Below, in pieces: positions 17,255 through 27,448 of a stretch of DNA of 27,449 bases; the first letter of the stretch is position 1; every line of letters starts with the position of its first letter. The DNA lies in assembly GCA_021736545.1 (NCBI GenBank), contig JAIPFS010000002.1, positions 1 to 27,449 on the forward strand, in the 5' to 3' direction. A program made the position numbers and the translations under genes. Under the pieces are notes generated by a model. The model made no database searches. It saw only the letters and a list, made by a program, of their open reading frames with translations, and had not been told where the DNA came from. Source of the stretch: Spirochaetia bacterium. GTDB lineage: Bacteria; Spirochaetota; Spirochaetia; PWKH01.

Positions 17255-20092
17255 TTAAGAAAAAGTCTGAGAAAGTATTTCTTTTAAATATTTCCCAGTA
17301 TGGGAAGTTGGATGAGAGGCAACATCTTCAGGAGTCCCTGCAATTACAACTTCTCCTCCCTTATCTCCTCCTTCAGGACCAAGATCTATTATATAATCAG
17401 CATTTTTTATAACATCTAAATTATGTTCAATAATAATAACTGTGTTTCCTTTATCAACAAGTCGCTGCAGTACTTCAAGAAGTTTTTTCACATCTTCAAA
17501 ATGCAATCCAGTCGTCGGTTCATCGAGAATATAAAGAGTCTTTCCAGTACTTCGCTTGGATAGTTCAGTACTTAATTTAACCCGCTGTGCTTCACCCCCT
17601 GATAAGGTCAATGCTGACTGTCCTAATTTTATATAGCCTAAGCCAACAGAACTCAAAGTGTCAAGCTTTCTTTTAACAGAGGGAATAGCTTTGAAAAAGG
17701 CTCTAGCTTCTTCAACACTCAACTCAAGAATATCATGAATATTTTTCCCTTTATACCTAATTTCAAGAGTTTCCTTGTTAAACCGCTTTCCATTACAGAC
17801 ATCACAAGTTACATAAACATCTGGTAGAAAATGCATCTCAATTTTCAGCGTACCGTCACCTTGGCAGTTTTCACATCTGCCGCCTTTAACATTAAAAGAA
17901 AACCTGCCAGGTTTATATCCCCTGGCTTTTGCATCAGGTAGAGAAGAAAAAAGTTCTCGAATGGGTGTAAATGCACCTACATAGGTTGCCGGATTAGAAC
18001 GGGGAGTACGCCCTATAGGACTCTGGTCAATATTTACTATCTTGTCGATATTGTTAATTCCCTCAATACGCTCATGTTTTCCTATAGATACATTACTTTT
18101 ATACAGCTTATGCTTTATTGCAGGATGAAGGATATCATTCAGCAGGGTTGACTTGCCGGAACCAGATACCCCTGTTATTACAGTTAATAGTCCTAAAGGA
18201 AATTCAACACGAATTTTTTTTAAATTATGTTCTACAGCACCATGAATTGTTATTTGAGTATTATTCCCTTTTCTTCTCTCTTTTGGATAAGAAATCCATT
18301 TTCGCCCGCTTAAGTAATCTCCTGTAATACTGTTTTCATTCTTAATGATTTCTTCGGGAGTACCCTTCGCAATTACATTCCCGCCATCAATTCCGGCTCC
18401 GGGACCTAAATCAATAATATAATCTGCACTTCTCAAGGTTGCTTCATCGTGTTCAACAACAATTAATGTATTTCCGATATCTCTCAGTTTCACAAGAGTT
18501 TCCAGAAGTTTGCTATTATCTTTCTGGTGAAGGCCAATGGAGGGTTCATCCAAAACATACAATACCCCAGATAATGAGGAACCTATTTGAGTTGCAAGGC
18601 GGATTCTCTGAGCTTCTCCGCCTGAAAGGCTTGATGCTTTTCTATCTATGGTTAAGTACCCTAAGCCCACATCACTTAAAAATTGCAGCCGTGATAAGAT
18701 TTCCTTTAATATTTGTCTGCAAATCTGTTTTTCTGTTTCACTCAAAGAAAGATTTTTAAAAATCTGCAATGATTTAGACACTGATAATTGAGTTATACCA
18801 TGAATATTGTATGAATCCACCAGGACGGCAAGACTCTCTTTTCTTAAACGAGTTCCATTGCAAGTATGACACAGTGAATTTGTCATAAACTTCTGCAGCC
18901 ATTGCCTGATCGCCATAGAATTTGTCTCATAATATCTTCTTTTTAAATCATGAAGGATTCCTTTGAAGTTTGAGTCATATTCGTAATAGCGGTTTCCCTT
19001 TTCTTTATTATATTTTATATGAATTGTATCGTCTGACCCATAAAGAATTATATTCTGAATTCGTTCAGGAAGTTCCTCAAATGGAGTATCCAGGGAAAAA
19101 TTATAATGGTCTGCAAGTGCCTTAAAAATACTTTTATTCCAGGCCGCCTCAGGATTGGAAGTCAGAATCGCACCATTGTTAAATGATTTTGATTTATCTG
19201 GTATCAGCAGTGCAGGATCAAATTCTGTTTTCGTACCGATTCCATGACAATCAGGGCAAGCACCGTAGGGATTGTTAAAAGAAAACATTCTCGGCTGAAG
19301 CTCAGGAATACTAATTCCACAAGCAGGACAGGAATTTTTTTCAGAAAACACATGAATATCACTTTTGCCGCTATTCTTCAGGTGAAGGATCGACACAAGT
19401 CCATCTGTTATTTCTAATGCAGTTTCAACTGAATCAGACAGCCTCTTTCGAATAGAATCTGACAGTTTTATTCGATCCACTACAATTTCAATATCATGTT
19501 TTTTGTTTTTATCAAGATTAATTTCATCATCTAAGGAATATATTTCTCCATTTATTCGGATTCGGACAAATCCGGATTTTTTAGCTTGGGTGAATATCCC
19601 TTTATGTTCCCCCTTTCTTCCCCTTACTAAGGGAGCTAAAACCATGATTTTTTCATCATTACCAAGAGATACAATGCTCTCAAGAATTTGATCAACAGAT
19701 TGTTCCTGGATCTCTTTTCCGCAGTTCGGACAATGAGGATGCCCTATTCTTGCCCAGAGTAATCGATAATAATCATAAATTTCAGTTATAGTTCCTACAG
19801 TGGATCGGGGATTCTTCTGGATCGTCTTCTGCTCAATTGAAATAGCTGGAGAAAGTCCTTCAATATAATCAACATCAGGTTTTTCCATACGACCGAGAAA
19901 CTGTCTTGCATAAGCAGAAAGTGATTCAACGTAACGACGCTGACCTTCTGCAAAAATTGTATCAAAAGCTAAAGAGGACTTTCCCGAACCGCTTAGTCCA
20001 GATATGACAACCAACTGATCACGATTAAAATCAATATTCACATTTTTCAGGTTATGTTCACGAGCACCTTTTATAATTATTTTTTTATTCAT
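17255..20092 (-). CDS. uvrA: Excinuclease ABC subunit A
   Basis: The damage-sensing ATPase of nucleotide excision repair, working with UvrB and UvrC. The 945 residues match the family length and order: Walker A G-L-S-G-S-G-K-S (32-39), the [13 protein letters not shown] segment, cysteine pairs for zinc (CPNC, CPAC with CPDC, CHTC), an ABC signature L-S-G-G-E-A-Q-R (about 490), second Walker A G-V-S-G-S-G-K-S (about 640), a third Cys module (CENC/CDVC, about 740-765) and second signature (about 830), then D-E-P-T-T-G-L-H. The ATG overlaps the ispG stop by four bases (ATGA), so it is translated by coupling; its own ribosome site is weak. No promoter of its own is seen, so repair capacity may follow ispG expression. 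Confidence 0.98.
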   Translation of the reverse strand: MNKKIIIKGAREHNLKNVNIDFNRDQLVVISGLSGSGKSSLAFDTIFAEGQRRYVESLSAYARQFLGRMEKPDVDYIEGLSPAISIEQKTIQKNPRSTVGTITEIYDYYRLLWARIGHPHCPNCGKEIQEQSVDQILESIVSLGNDEKIMVLAPLVRGRKGEHKGIFTQAKKSGFVRIRINGEIYSLDDEINLDKNKKHDIEIVVDRIKLSDSIRKRLSDSVETALEITDGLVSILHLKNSGKSDIHVFSEKNSCPACGISIPELQPRMFSFNNPYGACPDCHGIGTKTEFDPALLIPDKSKSFNNGAILTSNPEAAWNKSIFKALADHYNFSLDTPFEELPERIQNIILYGSDDTIHIKYNKEKGNRYYEYDSNFKGILHDLKRRYYETNSMAIRQWLQKFMTNSLCHTCNGTRLRKESLAVLVDSYNIHGITQLSVSKSLQIFKNLSLSETEKQICRQILKEILSRLQFLSDVGLGYLTIDRKASSLSGGEAQRIRLATQIGSSLSGVLYVLDEPSIGLHQKDNSKLLETLVKLRDIGNTLIVVEHDEATLRSADYIIDLGPGAGIDGGNVIAKGTPEEIIKNENSITGDYLSGRKWISYPKERRKGNNTQITIHGAVEHNLKKIRVEFPLGLLTVITGVSGSGKSTLLNDILHPAIKHKLYKSNVSIGKHERIEGINNIDKIVNIDQSPIGRTPRSNPATYVGAFTPIRELFSSLPDAKARGYKPGRFSFNVKGGRCENCQGDGTLKIEMHFLPDVYVTCDVCNGKRFNKETLEIRYKGKNIHDILELSVEEARAFFKAIPSVKRKLDTLSSVGLGYIKLGQSALTLSGGEAQRVKLSTELSKRSTGKTLYILDEPTTGLHFEDVKKLLEVLQRLVDKGNTVIIIEHNLDVIKNADYIIDLGPEGGDKGGEVVIAGTPEDVASHPTSHTGKYLKEILSQTFS

Positions 20093-21129
20093 AGTTTATC
20101 CAGTTCATTAAAAAACTCTTTTTCAGCTTTTTCAAGAGCTACCTGTTTCAGCATCTTTCCATATTTAAAAATAAACACCTTATCTCCTATACCAGTAATC
20201 CCTAAATCGGCATGCTTAGCTTCTTCAGGACCATTTACAGCACAACCCATAACTGCAACAGTAATTTTCTTATTCACTGAATAGAGCCTGTTTTCTACTC
20301 GTTTTATAAAATCATGTGTATCAAATGTAGCTCGCCCGCATCTTGGACAAGATATTATAGTAATACTATCAATTAAATTGAATAATGAGAGTATCTCTTT
20401 AGCAGCTATAACTTCATTTCTGATATCATCAGATATTGAAATTCTGATGGTATCACCGATTCCTTCAGAAAGGAGTCTCCCGAGTGCATATGTGCTTTTT
20501 ACTAAGGAAGGAATCAATGGCCCGGCTTCAGTTATTCCGATATGAAGCGGATAATCAAATTTCTCGGCAAAATCCTTGTTTACTTGATAATTTATTCCCG
20601 GATTAGATGACTTTAAAGAAATTATTAAATTTTCAAAATTCTTTTTAGCAAAAATTTCAATATATTCTTCCACCGTTCTTGACATGGCTTGAACAATATC
20701 CGTCTCTTTTCGTAAATACCACGGCAGTGAACCGCTGTTAACTCCGACTCGCACAGCTGTATTATTATCTTGAGCATGCTGAATTATTTCTTCAGTTTTC
20801 CACTTACGGCCGATATTTCCAGGATTAATTCTAATTTTCGGAATACCCGTCTTTATTGCTTCAATAGCTAAAGAATAATCAAAATGAATATCAGCAATAA
20901 CAGGCATGATTTCTTGTTTTTGTATTATTCCAAGATTACGTATATCCTCTTTATTTTTTACTGAAAACCTCATTAGATCACATCCAATACTTTTTAAGGC
21001 TTTCAGTTCATTCAGTAAGCTATTTGTAACGACCGGTATATTACTTGACCACATTGACTGAATAGGGATAGAACTGTTTCCTCCGACATACACAGATCCG
21101 ACTTTCACTTTTTTGGTTTTCTGACGCAT
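20089..21129 (-). CDS. ispG: 4-hydroxy-3-methylbut-2-enyl diphosphate synthase (IspG/GcpE)
   Basis: A 4Fe-4S enzyme of the non-mevalonate isoprenoid pathway that converts MEcPP to HMBPP. The 346 residues contain the barrel motifs A-D-I-H-F-D-Y (79-85), R-I-N-P-G-N-I-G (100-107), G-I-T-E-A-G (198-203) and L-L-S-E-G-I-G-D-T (219-227). The iron-sulphur ligands are Cys261 and Cys264 (SCPRCGR), Cys296 (V-M-G-C-A-V-N-G) and Glu303. Two normally strict motifs differ: QSMTNT reads Q-S-M-W-S-S (24-29), and N-G-P-G-E-A reads N-G-P-E-E-A. AGGGG lies seven bases before the ATG. It overlaps uvrA, and a terminator-like hairpin stands in its leader. Confidence 0.95.
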   Translation of the reverse strand: MRQKTKKVKVGSVYVGGNSSIPIQSMWSSNIPVVTNSLLNELKALKSIGCDLMRFSVKNKEDIRNLGIIQKQEIMPVIADIHFDYSLAIEAIKTGIPKIRINPGNIGRKWKTEEIIQHAQDNNTAVRVGVNSGSLPWYLRKETDIVQAMSRTVEEYIEIFAKKNFENLIISLKSSNPGINYQVNKDFAEKFDYPLHIGITEAGPLIPSLVKSTYALGRLLSEGIGDTIRISISDDIRNEVIAAKEILSLFNLIDSITIISCPRCGRATFDTHDFIKRVENRLYSVNKKITVAVMGCAVNGPEEAKHADLGITGIGDKVFIFKYGKMLKQVALEKAEKEFFNELDKL

Positions 21130-21149
21130 AGTAATACCCCTATATGTAA

Positions 21150-21179
21150 AAAAGGCTGTATATTAACATACAACCTTTT
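21150..21179 (-). terminator. Rho-independent terminator or attenuator upstream of ispG
   Basis: On the - strand, a 12-bp stem (AAAAGGTTGTAT with ATACAGCCTTTT, one G-U pair) and a six-base loop run into six U's, four of them in the stem. It ends about 20 bases before the ispG start. It can be the terminator of the V-ATPase operon or an attenuator in the ispG leader. Confidence 0.6.
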
Positions 21180-21263
21180 AACTAATAAAATCAATAAGAA
21201 CAATAAAGACACAAAAGTATTATAATCTCATGACTATCTGAGTTTTTTTTATTTCATAATTCG

Positions 21264-21292
21264 ATCATAGAAAACTGTTTAAAATCGATCAA
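21264..21292 (-). promoter_or_regulatory. Possible ispG-uvrA promoter
   Basis: On the - strand, TTGATC (21292-21287), a 17-base spacer and TATGAT (21269-21264, five of six) lie just after the subunit K stop. The leader would be about 128 bases and contain the hairpin at 21150-21179. A perfect TATAAT at 21224-21219 is a second option but has no -35 box. Confidence 0.35.
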
Positions 21293-21298
21293 CAGTTT
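21272..21298 (-). terminator. Weak hairpin just after the V-ATPase operon
   Basis: AAACTGTT and AACAGTTT can form an 8-bp stem with an 11-base loop, followed by UUCU on the - strand. The stem is AT-rich and the U-run short, and it overlaps the possible promoter, so termination here is doubtful. Confidence 0.25.
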
Positions 21299-21305
21299 GT
21301 TTCTC

Positions 21306-21737
21306 TTACCTGAGTGTAAGCATGAGAAAAACCATGACAAATAATGCAACAGTTTCTACAATTCCTATTACTATGAAATAGTTTGCAGTTCCTTTACCAG
21401 TTGCTCCTAGAGCATCTGAAGCTGCAGCAGCAGCTTTACCCTGCATCAGAGCTGAGGCTCCCATGGCAAGTCCGCCGAATACACCGGCTGCCAGCATAAC
21501 CATAGGATCTACAATATCCTTTGCTCCATTAATAAAATTCATCAGCAAATAACCATAAATAGTTTGTGTCAGGGGTGCGCCGGAAAATGCTACCATCATA
21601 AATGGTGCAGCTTTGTCATTTAAGAATCTCTTCTTCCAAGCACCTACTGCCGACTGAGCAGCTATACCCGTTCCGAACGCAGAACCCATGGCCGCAAAAC
21701 ATAAAGCTGCAGCAGGTCCTAATAATCCAATGTTCAT
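21306..21737 (-). CDS. ntpK: V/A-type ATPase subunit K (membrane ring proteolipid)
   Basis: Forms the rotating membrane ring that carries ions. From the ATG at 21737 (143 residues) it has four membrane helices as two hairpins. Counted from the upstream ATG at 21743 for comparison: Thr59-Gln60 (P-L-T-Q-T-I-Y-G), Gln101 (M-Q-G-K-A-A-A-A) and Glu130 (G-I-V-E-T-V). These align by eye with Thr64, Gln65, Gln110 and Glu139 of the E. hirae Na+ ring, so sodium coupling is likely. AAGGAG (complement of 21747-21752) is nine bases from the ATG at 21737 but only three from the ATG at 21743, favouring the shorter form. It is the last gene of the ATPase operon. Confidence 0.93.
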   Translation of the reverse strand: MNIGLLGPAAALCFAAMGSAFGTGIAAQSAVGAWKKRFLNDKAAPFMMVAFSGAPLTQTIYGYLLMNFINGAKDIVDPMVMLAAGVFGGLAMGASALMQGKAAAAASDALGATGKGTANYFIVIGIVETVALFVMVFLMLTLR

Positions 21738-21746
21738 ATGCATTTA

Positions 21747-21752
21747 CTCCTT
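21747..21752 (-). promoter_or_regulatory. Shine-Dalgarno site that fixes the subunit K start
   Basis: AAGGAG on the - strand is nine bases from the ATG at 21737 and only three from the ATG at 21743, so the second ATG should be used. Confidence 0.65.
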
Positions 21753-21766
21753 ACCATTTTAATTCA

Positions 21767-23626
21767 TTATTGTTTTTCGCTCTCTTTAAAAGGAGCGTAT
21801 TTGAACCCTGTCCATTCCATTCCTAACTGACCGGAGAACTCCAGCATATTAAGCCTGACTCCATGAACAAAGACAGAAAGCAAGCCCATTACAATATTCA
21901 ATCCATGTCCAATTAACAATATCATTATTGCCAGCGGAATGGTAAATCCTCCCATCATGCTGCTTGCCATATCATTAAAACTTGAAGCTATAGCAACACT
22001 AGCCATTCCAACAGCAAACAACCTAATATAGGATATAATGTTGGAAAAAGTACTTATTGAATCGAGAAATGTAGTAAACAATCCTCCCAAGCCCTTTATA
22101 AATCCTTTTAGAAAGGACTGGCCTTCTTTCTGCTCACCAAATATAACAATGAGAGATATTCCAGCTATGATGGAATATATTGTCCAGAAAGGTAAAGTAA
22201 ATTCAAGCACTAAAGTTAGAACTAGAAAATATAAACCAATAATTAAAGTAAGCCAACCAAGCTGAGAGTAGGATTTCAAATGTGGAAATTCTCTGAAAAA
22301 ATTCATTAGGCAGGCAATACTCAATTGAATTGTCCCAATGATAAAACAGATATAAATTACATTTGTTTGAGAAATATTTGTTGTACTCCCAGCAATTTCT
22401 GGAAATGAAGCTATTTCAGGTATAACTAAATAATTTAGAAAAGGGACTGAAGCAATCATTTCACTTCCAAACCATGTTCCAGTAATTGCACCCCAGAAAA
22501 TAGTACATAAACTCAATACATAAAGAAGCATGTTTGTCTTAGTAAGATTTTTTGACTGCAGATGAAGAAAAATTGAGCCTGCTAAAAAAAGAACACCGTA
22601 ACCGGCATCACCAATAATCATGGCTACAAAAATTGAGAAGAATGAAAGGAAAAGAAAACTTATATCATATTCTCTATAACCGGGAACAGTACCGAGAATA
22701 GTAAAGATTGGTTCAATCATTGAAATAATCTTATTATTCTTAAGTTTTGTAGGTACGGGTTCATCAATTCCAGGATTATCCGAAATCAGTCCCCAGGCCA
22801 TTTTTTCTGCCTTTTGTTTCAGAACTGGGAAGTCTTCTTCAGGGATAAATCCGACAAACCAATGAACAGGTTCACTGTCCACCATACCGCTTTTCACTTT
22901 TTCAAAATCCAGGGATTGAAGAACTCTCTCATACTCTTCAGACATGTTTTTTGTATAATGCTCATAAGCTGAAATTTCATTAAAAACAGCCTCATTTTCC
23001 TTTTTTAAAGAATTAATCTTTTCAATGATTTCTTCTTCAGACATCTCTGGAATATCTAAAGCTTCAAATTCAGAAGACTTGCTTTCGTTTTCTGAAGCCC
23101 ATATAACAAGAAAAAGTCTTTTTTTATTTGAGGATAAAACTGTGTACTTTTTATCAGAAAATGCCGGCAAGTTTTTTTTATCAATATCATATAAATATGG
23201 ATAAATGCCATTTCTTTTTAGATAATCTATATCGTGAGGATTAATCTTAGCAATATTTTCAAAAAAAGTTTTTTTCTTTTTCAGTTCTTTTATTGTCTCA
23301 AAATTCTGCTGTCGTTTATTATCCAGCTGAACAATCTTTTCCGATAATTCATAGGGTTTAAGTTCTTCAGATGCTGCTGTATCGACAATCTCTTTTTGTT
23401 TGCCTTTCCTTTTTTCTTTTTTCTCACTTTTCTCAGACTGATAGGCGTTTATTATCTGCATTGCTTTCTGCAGTTGAAAAACTTCATTTTGTATTCTTTC
23501 TGTTTTTCTATTATGTCCTGCAGGAGTCATAATATGAATCAGCCCAAGACTGCGCAGCTGTTTTAAAGAATTATCCAAATCATTCTGTTTAATGAAAACA
23601 GAAACTTTTTTCATTTTTACAATCAT
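21767..23626 (-). CDS. ntpI: V/A-type ATPase subunit I (membrane stator, a-subunit)
   Basis: The stator subunit that supplies the ion half-channels next to the K ring. In 619 residues: an N-terminal cytoplasmic arm (about 1-325) starting M-I-V-K-M-K-K-V, with a Lys/Glu-rich coiled stretch near 66-90 and further coiled coil near 200-245; then a membrane half from about 330 with roughly seven segments. S-Y-I-R-L-F-A-V-G-M holds Arg535, the arginine expected to face the ring glutamate, and a second arginine lies in H-G-V-R-L-N-M-L-E-F (Arg591). The start follows subunit D by two bases, with AAGG ten bases upstream inside the D gene. Confidence 0.95.
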   Translation of the reverse strand: MIVKMKKVSVFIKQNDLDNSLKQLRSLGLIHIMTPAGHNRKTERIQNEVFQLQKAMQIINAYQSEKSEKKEKRKGKQKEIVDTAASEELKPYELSEKIVQLDNKRQQNFETIKELKKKKTFFENIAKINPHDIDYLKRNGIYPYLYDIDKKNLPAFSDKKYTVLSSNKKRLFLVIWASENESKSSEFEALDIPEMSEEEIIEKINSLKKENEAVFNEISAYEHYTKNMSEEYERVLQSLDFEKVKSGMVDSEPVHWFVGFIPEEDFPVLKQKAEKMAWGLISDNPGIDEPVPTKLKNNKIISMIEPIFTILGTVPGYREYDISFLFLSFFSIFVAMIIGDAGYGVLFLAGSIFLHLQSKNLTKTNMLLYVLSLCTIFWGAITGTWFGSEMIASVPFLNYLVIPEIASFPEIAGSTTNISQTNVIYICFIIGTIQLSIACLMNFFREFPHLKSYSQLGWLTLIIGLYFLVLTLVLEFTLPFWTIYSIIAGISLIVIFGEQKEGQSFLKGFIKGLGGLFTTFLDSISTFSNIISYIRLFAVGMASVAIASSFNDMASSMMGGFTIPLAIMILLIGHGLNIVMGLLSVFVHGVRLNMLEFSGQLGMEWTGFKYAPFKESEKQ

Positions 23627-23628
23627 GA

Positions 23629-24243
23629 TTATGATACCTTTACAATTTTATTTTTTGCAATTTTGCCTCTAACAACCGCAGCTGTCTGCTGGTCTCCAAG
23701 ATATATTTGAATTCGTCTGATATTAGTTCCAGCTTCAGGTATTTTAACTTTTTCAAACAAGTTTACACGCTGCGAAGTTGTTCTCAACTCTTTTTCAAGC
23801 AAATCCTTCTGTTTTTCCAATGTGGAAATTTTTGCATCATACTCTGAAAGCTCTTTTAGAAGTGAAATTGCAGAATCAACCCAAAGCGGGAACTCTAAAA
23901 GATTATAATCAATTTCTTCAAACTCAATTGAATCAAAAATTGGAATAGAAACTCCAGCGATATTCCCTCTTTCCCTCAAAACACGTTTAACAATTATCAA
24001 GTTATCAATTTTATGCTTACGCAAAAATGATTTATTTTCTCCAAATACAGCAATCCAATGTTGTATATTTTCAATTATTATCTGCTGTTTTTTTTCAAGG
24101 TCACGAATATCCTGTTCAACCTTCTGAATTACCATCTGGAGCTGCTGTTTTTTTAAAACAAGAGTTGGAAGGTAACGTTGAAATCTTTTTAAGGCGTCTT
24201 TTTGTTTTTTCAGTTCGTTTTTTGTTAACTTAACAGCAGGCAC
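23629..24243 (-). CDS. ntpD: V/A-type ATPase subunit D (central stalk)
   Basis: The central rotor shaft that passes rotation from the A3B3 head to the membrane ring. The 204 residues are mainly long helices, with N-terminal K-L-T-K-N-E-L-K-K-Q-K-D-A-L-K-R-F and C-terminal V-N-L-F-E-K-V-K-I-P-E near residues 171-181, both typical of the family. The start codon is GTG, two bases after the subunit B stop, with GAAGAGG in the end of B seven bases upstream; no better ATG exists. Position between B and I is the usual bacterial order. Confidence 0.93.
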   Translation of the reverse strand: MPAVKLTKNELKKQKDALKRFQRYLPTLVLKKQQLQMVIQKVEQDIRDLEKKQQIIIENIQHWIAVFGENKSFLRKHKIDNLIIVKRVLRERGNIAGVSIPIFDSIEFEEIDYNLLEFPLWVDSAISLLKELSEYDAKISTLEKQKDLLEKELRTTSQRVNLFEKVKIPEAGTNIRRIQIYLGDQQTAAVVRGKIAKNKIVKVS

Positions 24244-24245
24244 GA

Positions 24246-25559
24246 TTATACCTCTTCTTTTTGTATTTCCTTAGGCCAATGTTTGAATACCAATTCAGTT
24301 CTCATTCCAGTTTCTTCAGGTGAAAAACATTCAGCTAAAATTTCCCAACCCAGATCCAAAGCTCTTTCCAAGGGAATATTTACTGAAAGATCCATCATTT
24401 GAGCTTCGAACATTTCACCATATTTCAGCAATTTATCATCCCAGTCACTCATCCTGAAACCCATAGATTTCTTTTCGAGTGACTCTTTATAAGATGCATA
24501 AAGCTTTATCATACCATCCATTAAGGTTCTATGGTCATCTCTGGTCACATCATTAACTTGCTGTTTTAACCTTGATAATGATCCAAAGGGTTCAATTCTT
24601 CCATTTCTCAAATAATACTGTCCTTCTGTGATATACCCTGTATTATCTGGAACAGGATGAGTAACATCATCCCCCGGCATTGTAGTGGCAGCAAGGATGG
24701 TTACAGACCCTGCACCTTCAAAATCTACAGCTTTTTCATAACGTGAAGCTAACTGACTGTATAAATCACCTGGATACCCACGATTAGAAGGAACCTCTTC
24801 CTTTGTTATTGCGATTTCCTTCATAGCATCAGCAAAGTTTGTCATGTCTGTAAGAAGTACAAGAACTTTTTTCCCCTGCAGAGCGAACTCTTCAGCTACA
24901 GCCAGCGAAATATCAGGAACGAGAAGGCCTTCAACCGTTGGATCCGATGCGGTATGAACAAAAAAGATCGTACGGCTCATTGCACCGCCTTCTTCAAGAG
25001 TATCCTTGAAATAGAGGTAGTCATCATACTTAAGCCCTATTCCACCAAGAATAATCAAATCAACTTCAGCCTGAAGAGCTATTCGTGCAAGGAGTTCATT
25101 ATACGGTTCCCCGGAAACAGAAAAAATTGGAAGCTTCTGAGACTCTACAAGCGAATTAAATACATCTATCATGGGAATACCAGTACGAATCATGTTTTTG
25201 GGTATGATTCTCTTTGCAGGATTTACCGAGGGACCGCCGATTTCAATAAGATTTTCATCTAATTCAGGGCCTTTGTCTTTCGGCAAGCCGCTGCCGTTAA
25301 AAATTCTTCCGAGTAGGTTTTCAGTGAAGGAAATTTTCATCGGATGACCCAGAAACCGCACTTCATCTCCCGTGGAAATACCCCTTGCTCCAGCAAAAAC
25401 CTGCAGGGAAACAAGATCTCCCTTTAAACGAATGACATTTGCTAAAGAAGAACCATGTGAAGATTTTACCACCGCTAAATCTTCATAATTAACATCCTCG
25501 GCCTTCACATTAATTACATTTCCAGCGATGGATTCAATTTTTGTATATACTTTCCGCAT
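24246..25559 (-). CDS. ntpB: V/A-type ATPase subunit B (regulatory nucleotide subunit)
   Basis: The non-catalytic partner of subunit A in the A3B3 head. The 437 residues show the family layout: beta-barrel start, [13 protein letters not shown] in place of a P-loop (no Walker A lysine, as expected for B), [12 protein letters not shown] (about 234-245), and [12 protein letters not shown] with R-Y-E-K-A further on. An AGG-type ribosome site precedes the ATG, 16 bases after the subunit A stop. Tight packing with A and D indicates one transcript. Confidence 0.96.
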   Translation of the reverse strand: MRKVYTKIESIAGNVINVKAEDVNYEDLAVVKSSHGSSLANVIRLKGDLVSLQVFAGARGISTGDEVRFLGHPMKISFTENLLGRIFNGSGLPKDKGPELDENLIEIGGPSVNPAKRIIPKNMIRTGIPMIDVFNSLVESQKLPIFSVSGEPYNELLARIALQAEVDLIILGGIGLKYDDYLYFKDTLEEGGAMSRTIFFVHTASDPTVEGLLVPDISLAVAEEFALQGKKVLVLLTDMTNFADAMKEIAITKEEVPSNRGYPGDLYSQLASRYEKAVDFEGAGSVTILAATTMPGDDVTHPVPDNTGYITEGQYYLRNGRIEPFGSLSRLKQQVNDVTRDDHRTLMDGMIKLYASYKESLEKKSMGFRMSDWDDKLLKYGEMFEAQMMDLSVNIPLERALDLGWEILAECFSPEETGMRTELVFKHWPKEIQKEEV

Positions 25560-25575
25560 GGATTACCTGCCTTTT

Positions 25576-27348
25576 CTATTTATCTCTAACTATCTCTTTT
25601 ACATGTTTATCATATTCAGTAAACTTTTCATTGAAAAGTGAATATATTTCTTTTTCATTTGTCTTAAACTGCTCTGAATCCCATTCTGATCCATTCCAGT
25701 CAAGAAATTTCTGACGCAGCTGATTAAAGAAATGTCTTGCATCTTCTTTCTTGCTGAGTTTGTAGTTCCCAGCAGTGATTTTAAAAAGGGTATTAAAAGT
25801 ATACTTCTGTCTTTCAACAGAAACTGCTCCATCAACTGGATCAAATGAGTTCTGCTGCAGATAAACAGAATCTATCATATCTGATTTTAAATAAAGCACA
25901 TAATCTTCAATACTTGTTCCTTCTTCTCCAACAACTTTCATCATTTGGTTGACTTCATCACCACGGAACAGTATGTCTCGAATATATCCAGTTTTATTGG
26001 TATCAATAACTCCTGGATACTTAGACCAGCTCTCTAGAGGATCAATTGCAGGATACTTTCTTGCATCAGATCTTTCTCTGGATAATCCGTGGAAAGCTCC
26101 AACAACCTTAAGCGTTCCCTGTGTTACTGGTTCTTCAAAATTACCACCGGCTGGGCTTACTGTCCCTCCAATGGTGACAGAACCGATAGAGCCGTTTCGA
26201 AGACGTACCAAGCCGGCTCTTTCATAAAAACTGGCAATAACTGATTCAAGATAAGCAGGAAAGGCTTCTTCACCAGGTATTTCTTCAAGTCTTCCTGACA
26301 TCTCGCGCATAGCTTGCGCCCAGCGTGAAGTAGAATCCGCAAGAAGGAGAACATGGAGTCCCATCTGCCTATAGTATTCTGCAATTGTAACTGCTGTATA
26401 AACAGATGCTTCTCTGGCGGCCACAGGCATGGAACTAGTATTACAGATAATAATAGTTCTTTCCATCAGAGACTTACCGGTTCTCGGGTCAGTCAATTCA
26501 GGGAATTCCTGCAAGGTTTCAACTACTTCTCCAGCTCTTTCACCGCATGCGGCAATAATAACAATATCTATTTCAGCATGTCGGCTGGTTATCTGCTGAA
26601 GTACGGTCTTCCCGGCTCCAAAGGGACCAGGAATACAGTATGTGCCCCCTCTTGCAACCGGCAGCAGTGTATCTATTAAACGAACCTTTGTTATCATTGG
26701 ATCAACTGGTTTCATTCTCTCTTCATAAAAATCAACAGCTCTCTTAACCGGCCATTCAAAAGAAAGGCTAATTTCATACTCTTTTTTCTTTGAGTCCTCA
26801 ATTGTCGCTACTTTATCCTGAAGCGTATACTTACCTTTCTTTACAATATTTTTTACTGTAAAAACTTCATCCCTCGGAAAATTAAAAGGAACCATTATCT
26901 GGTGCTTGAAAATACCTTCCGGTACAGTTCCAATTTCATCTGCCGTTCTTACTGTATCGCCTTTTTTAACTGAAGGTGTGAATTCCCATGAGGCTTCCTG
27001 GGAAAGAGCAGTTAAATACACTCCTCGCTGTAAAAAAAATCCGCAGGATTCAGCTAACTGTGGTAATGGATTCTGCAGTCCATCATATATTTGCCCAAGC
27101 AAACCCGGTCCCAACTGAACGCTTAATAACTCTTCTGAAAATTCAACATCATTCCCCACACGAATACCACGTGTCATTTCAAAAACTTGAAGTTCGACAG
27201 AATCTGTGTTTATTCGTATTATTTCTGATTTCAGACGTTTATCGTCAACTAAAATGTAAGCAACTTCATTCATGGATACTGTATCAGCTGTTCTTACAGT
27301 TACCATATTCCCGTTGACACCAATTACCTTACCTGTATTTTTACTCAT
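25576..27348 (-). CDS. ntpA: V/A-type ATPase subunit A (catalytic)
   Basis: The catalytic ATPase subunit. In 590 residues: N-terminal beta domain (about 1-75), the bulge domain typical of A subunits (about 115-195), Walker A G-P-F-G-A-G-K-T (241-248, Lys247), the C-G-E-R-A-G-E-V segment (268-275), L-L-L-A-D-S-T-S-R-W, and P-A-Y-L; a helical C-terminal domain ends the chain. GGAG lies seven bases before the ATG at 27348. The stop of the previous gene is 22 bases upstream, so A is inside an operon. Spirochaete V-type operons, as I recall, lack separate C and F genes between E and A; the upstream part is outside the window. The direction (ATP synthesis or ion pumping) cannot be read from sequence. 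Confidence 0.97.
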   Translation of the reverse strand: MSKNTGKVIGVNGNMVTVRTADTVSMNEVAYILVDDKRLKSEIIRINTDSVELQVFEMTRGIRVGNDVEFSEELLSVQLGPGLLGQIYDGLQNPLPQLAESCGFFLQRGVYLTALSQEASWEFTPSVKKGDTVRTADEIGTVPEGIFKHQIMVPFNFPRDEVFTVKNIVKKGKYTLQDKVATIEDSKKKEYEISLSFEWPVKRAVDFYEERMKPVDPMITKVRLIDTLLPVARGGTYCIPGPFGAGKTVLQQITSRHAEIDIVIIAACGERAGEVVETLQEFPELTDPRTGKSLMERTIIICNTSSMPVAAREASVYTAVTIAEYYRQMGLHVLLLADSTSRWAQAMREMSGRLEEIPGEEAFPAYLESVIASFYERAGLVRLRNGSIGSVTIGGTVSPAGGNFEEPVTQGTLKVVGAFHGLSRERSDARKYPAIDPLESWSKYPGVIDTNKTGYIRDILFRGDEVNQMMKVVGEEGTSIEDYVLYLKSDMIDSVYLQQNSFDPVDGAVSVERQKYTFNTLFKITAGNYKLSKKEDARHFFNQLRQKFLDWNGSEWDSEQFKTNEKEIYSLFNEKFTEYDKHVKEIVRDK

Positions 27349-27370
27349 TATTCTTCTCCGAATAGTTTCA

Positions 27371-27448
27371 TTACATATGTTTTATTCTTGACTGGACATT
27401 TGAAAAAACTTCTCTGAATTGTTCTTCACCATCTTCATAGGTAAAATA
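27371..27448 (-). CDS. C-terminal end of the V-ATPase operon gene preceding subunit A (partial)
   Basis: The frame is open from the window edge to TAA (27373-27371), 25 codons, polar and helical in look (E-D-G-E-E-Q-F-R-E-V-F and N-V-Q-S-R-I-K-H-M). It lies 22 bases before the subunit A start. In spirochaetes, Chlamydiae and Bacteroidetes the gene in this place is, from memory, a small uncharacterised protein between E and A, or E itself. The fragment is too short to decide. Confidence 0.55.
   Translation of the reverse strand, partial: YFTYEDGEEQFREVFSNVQSRIKHM

Noticed and set aside
21225..21254. Short CTCA/TGAG hairpin followed by T8 on the + strand
   Set aside because: The stem is only four base pairs, and no + strand gene ends nearby.
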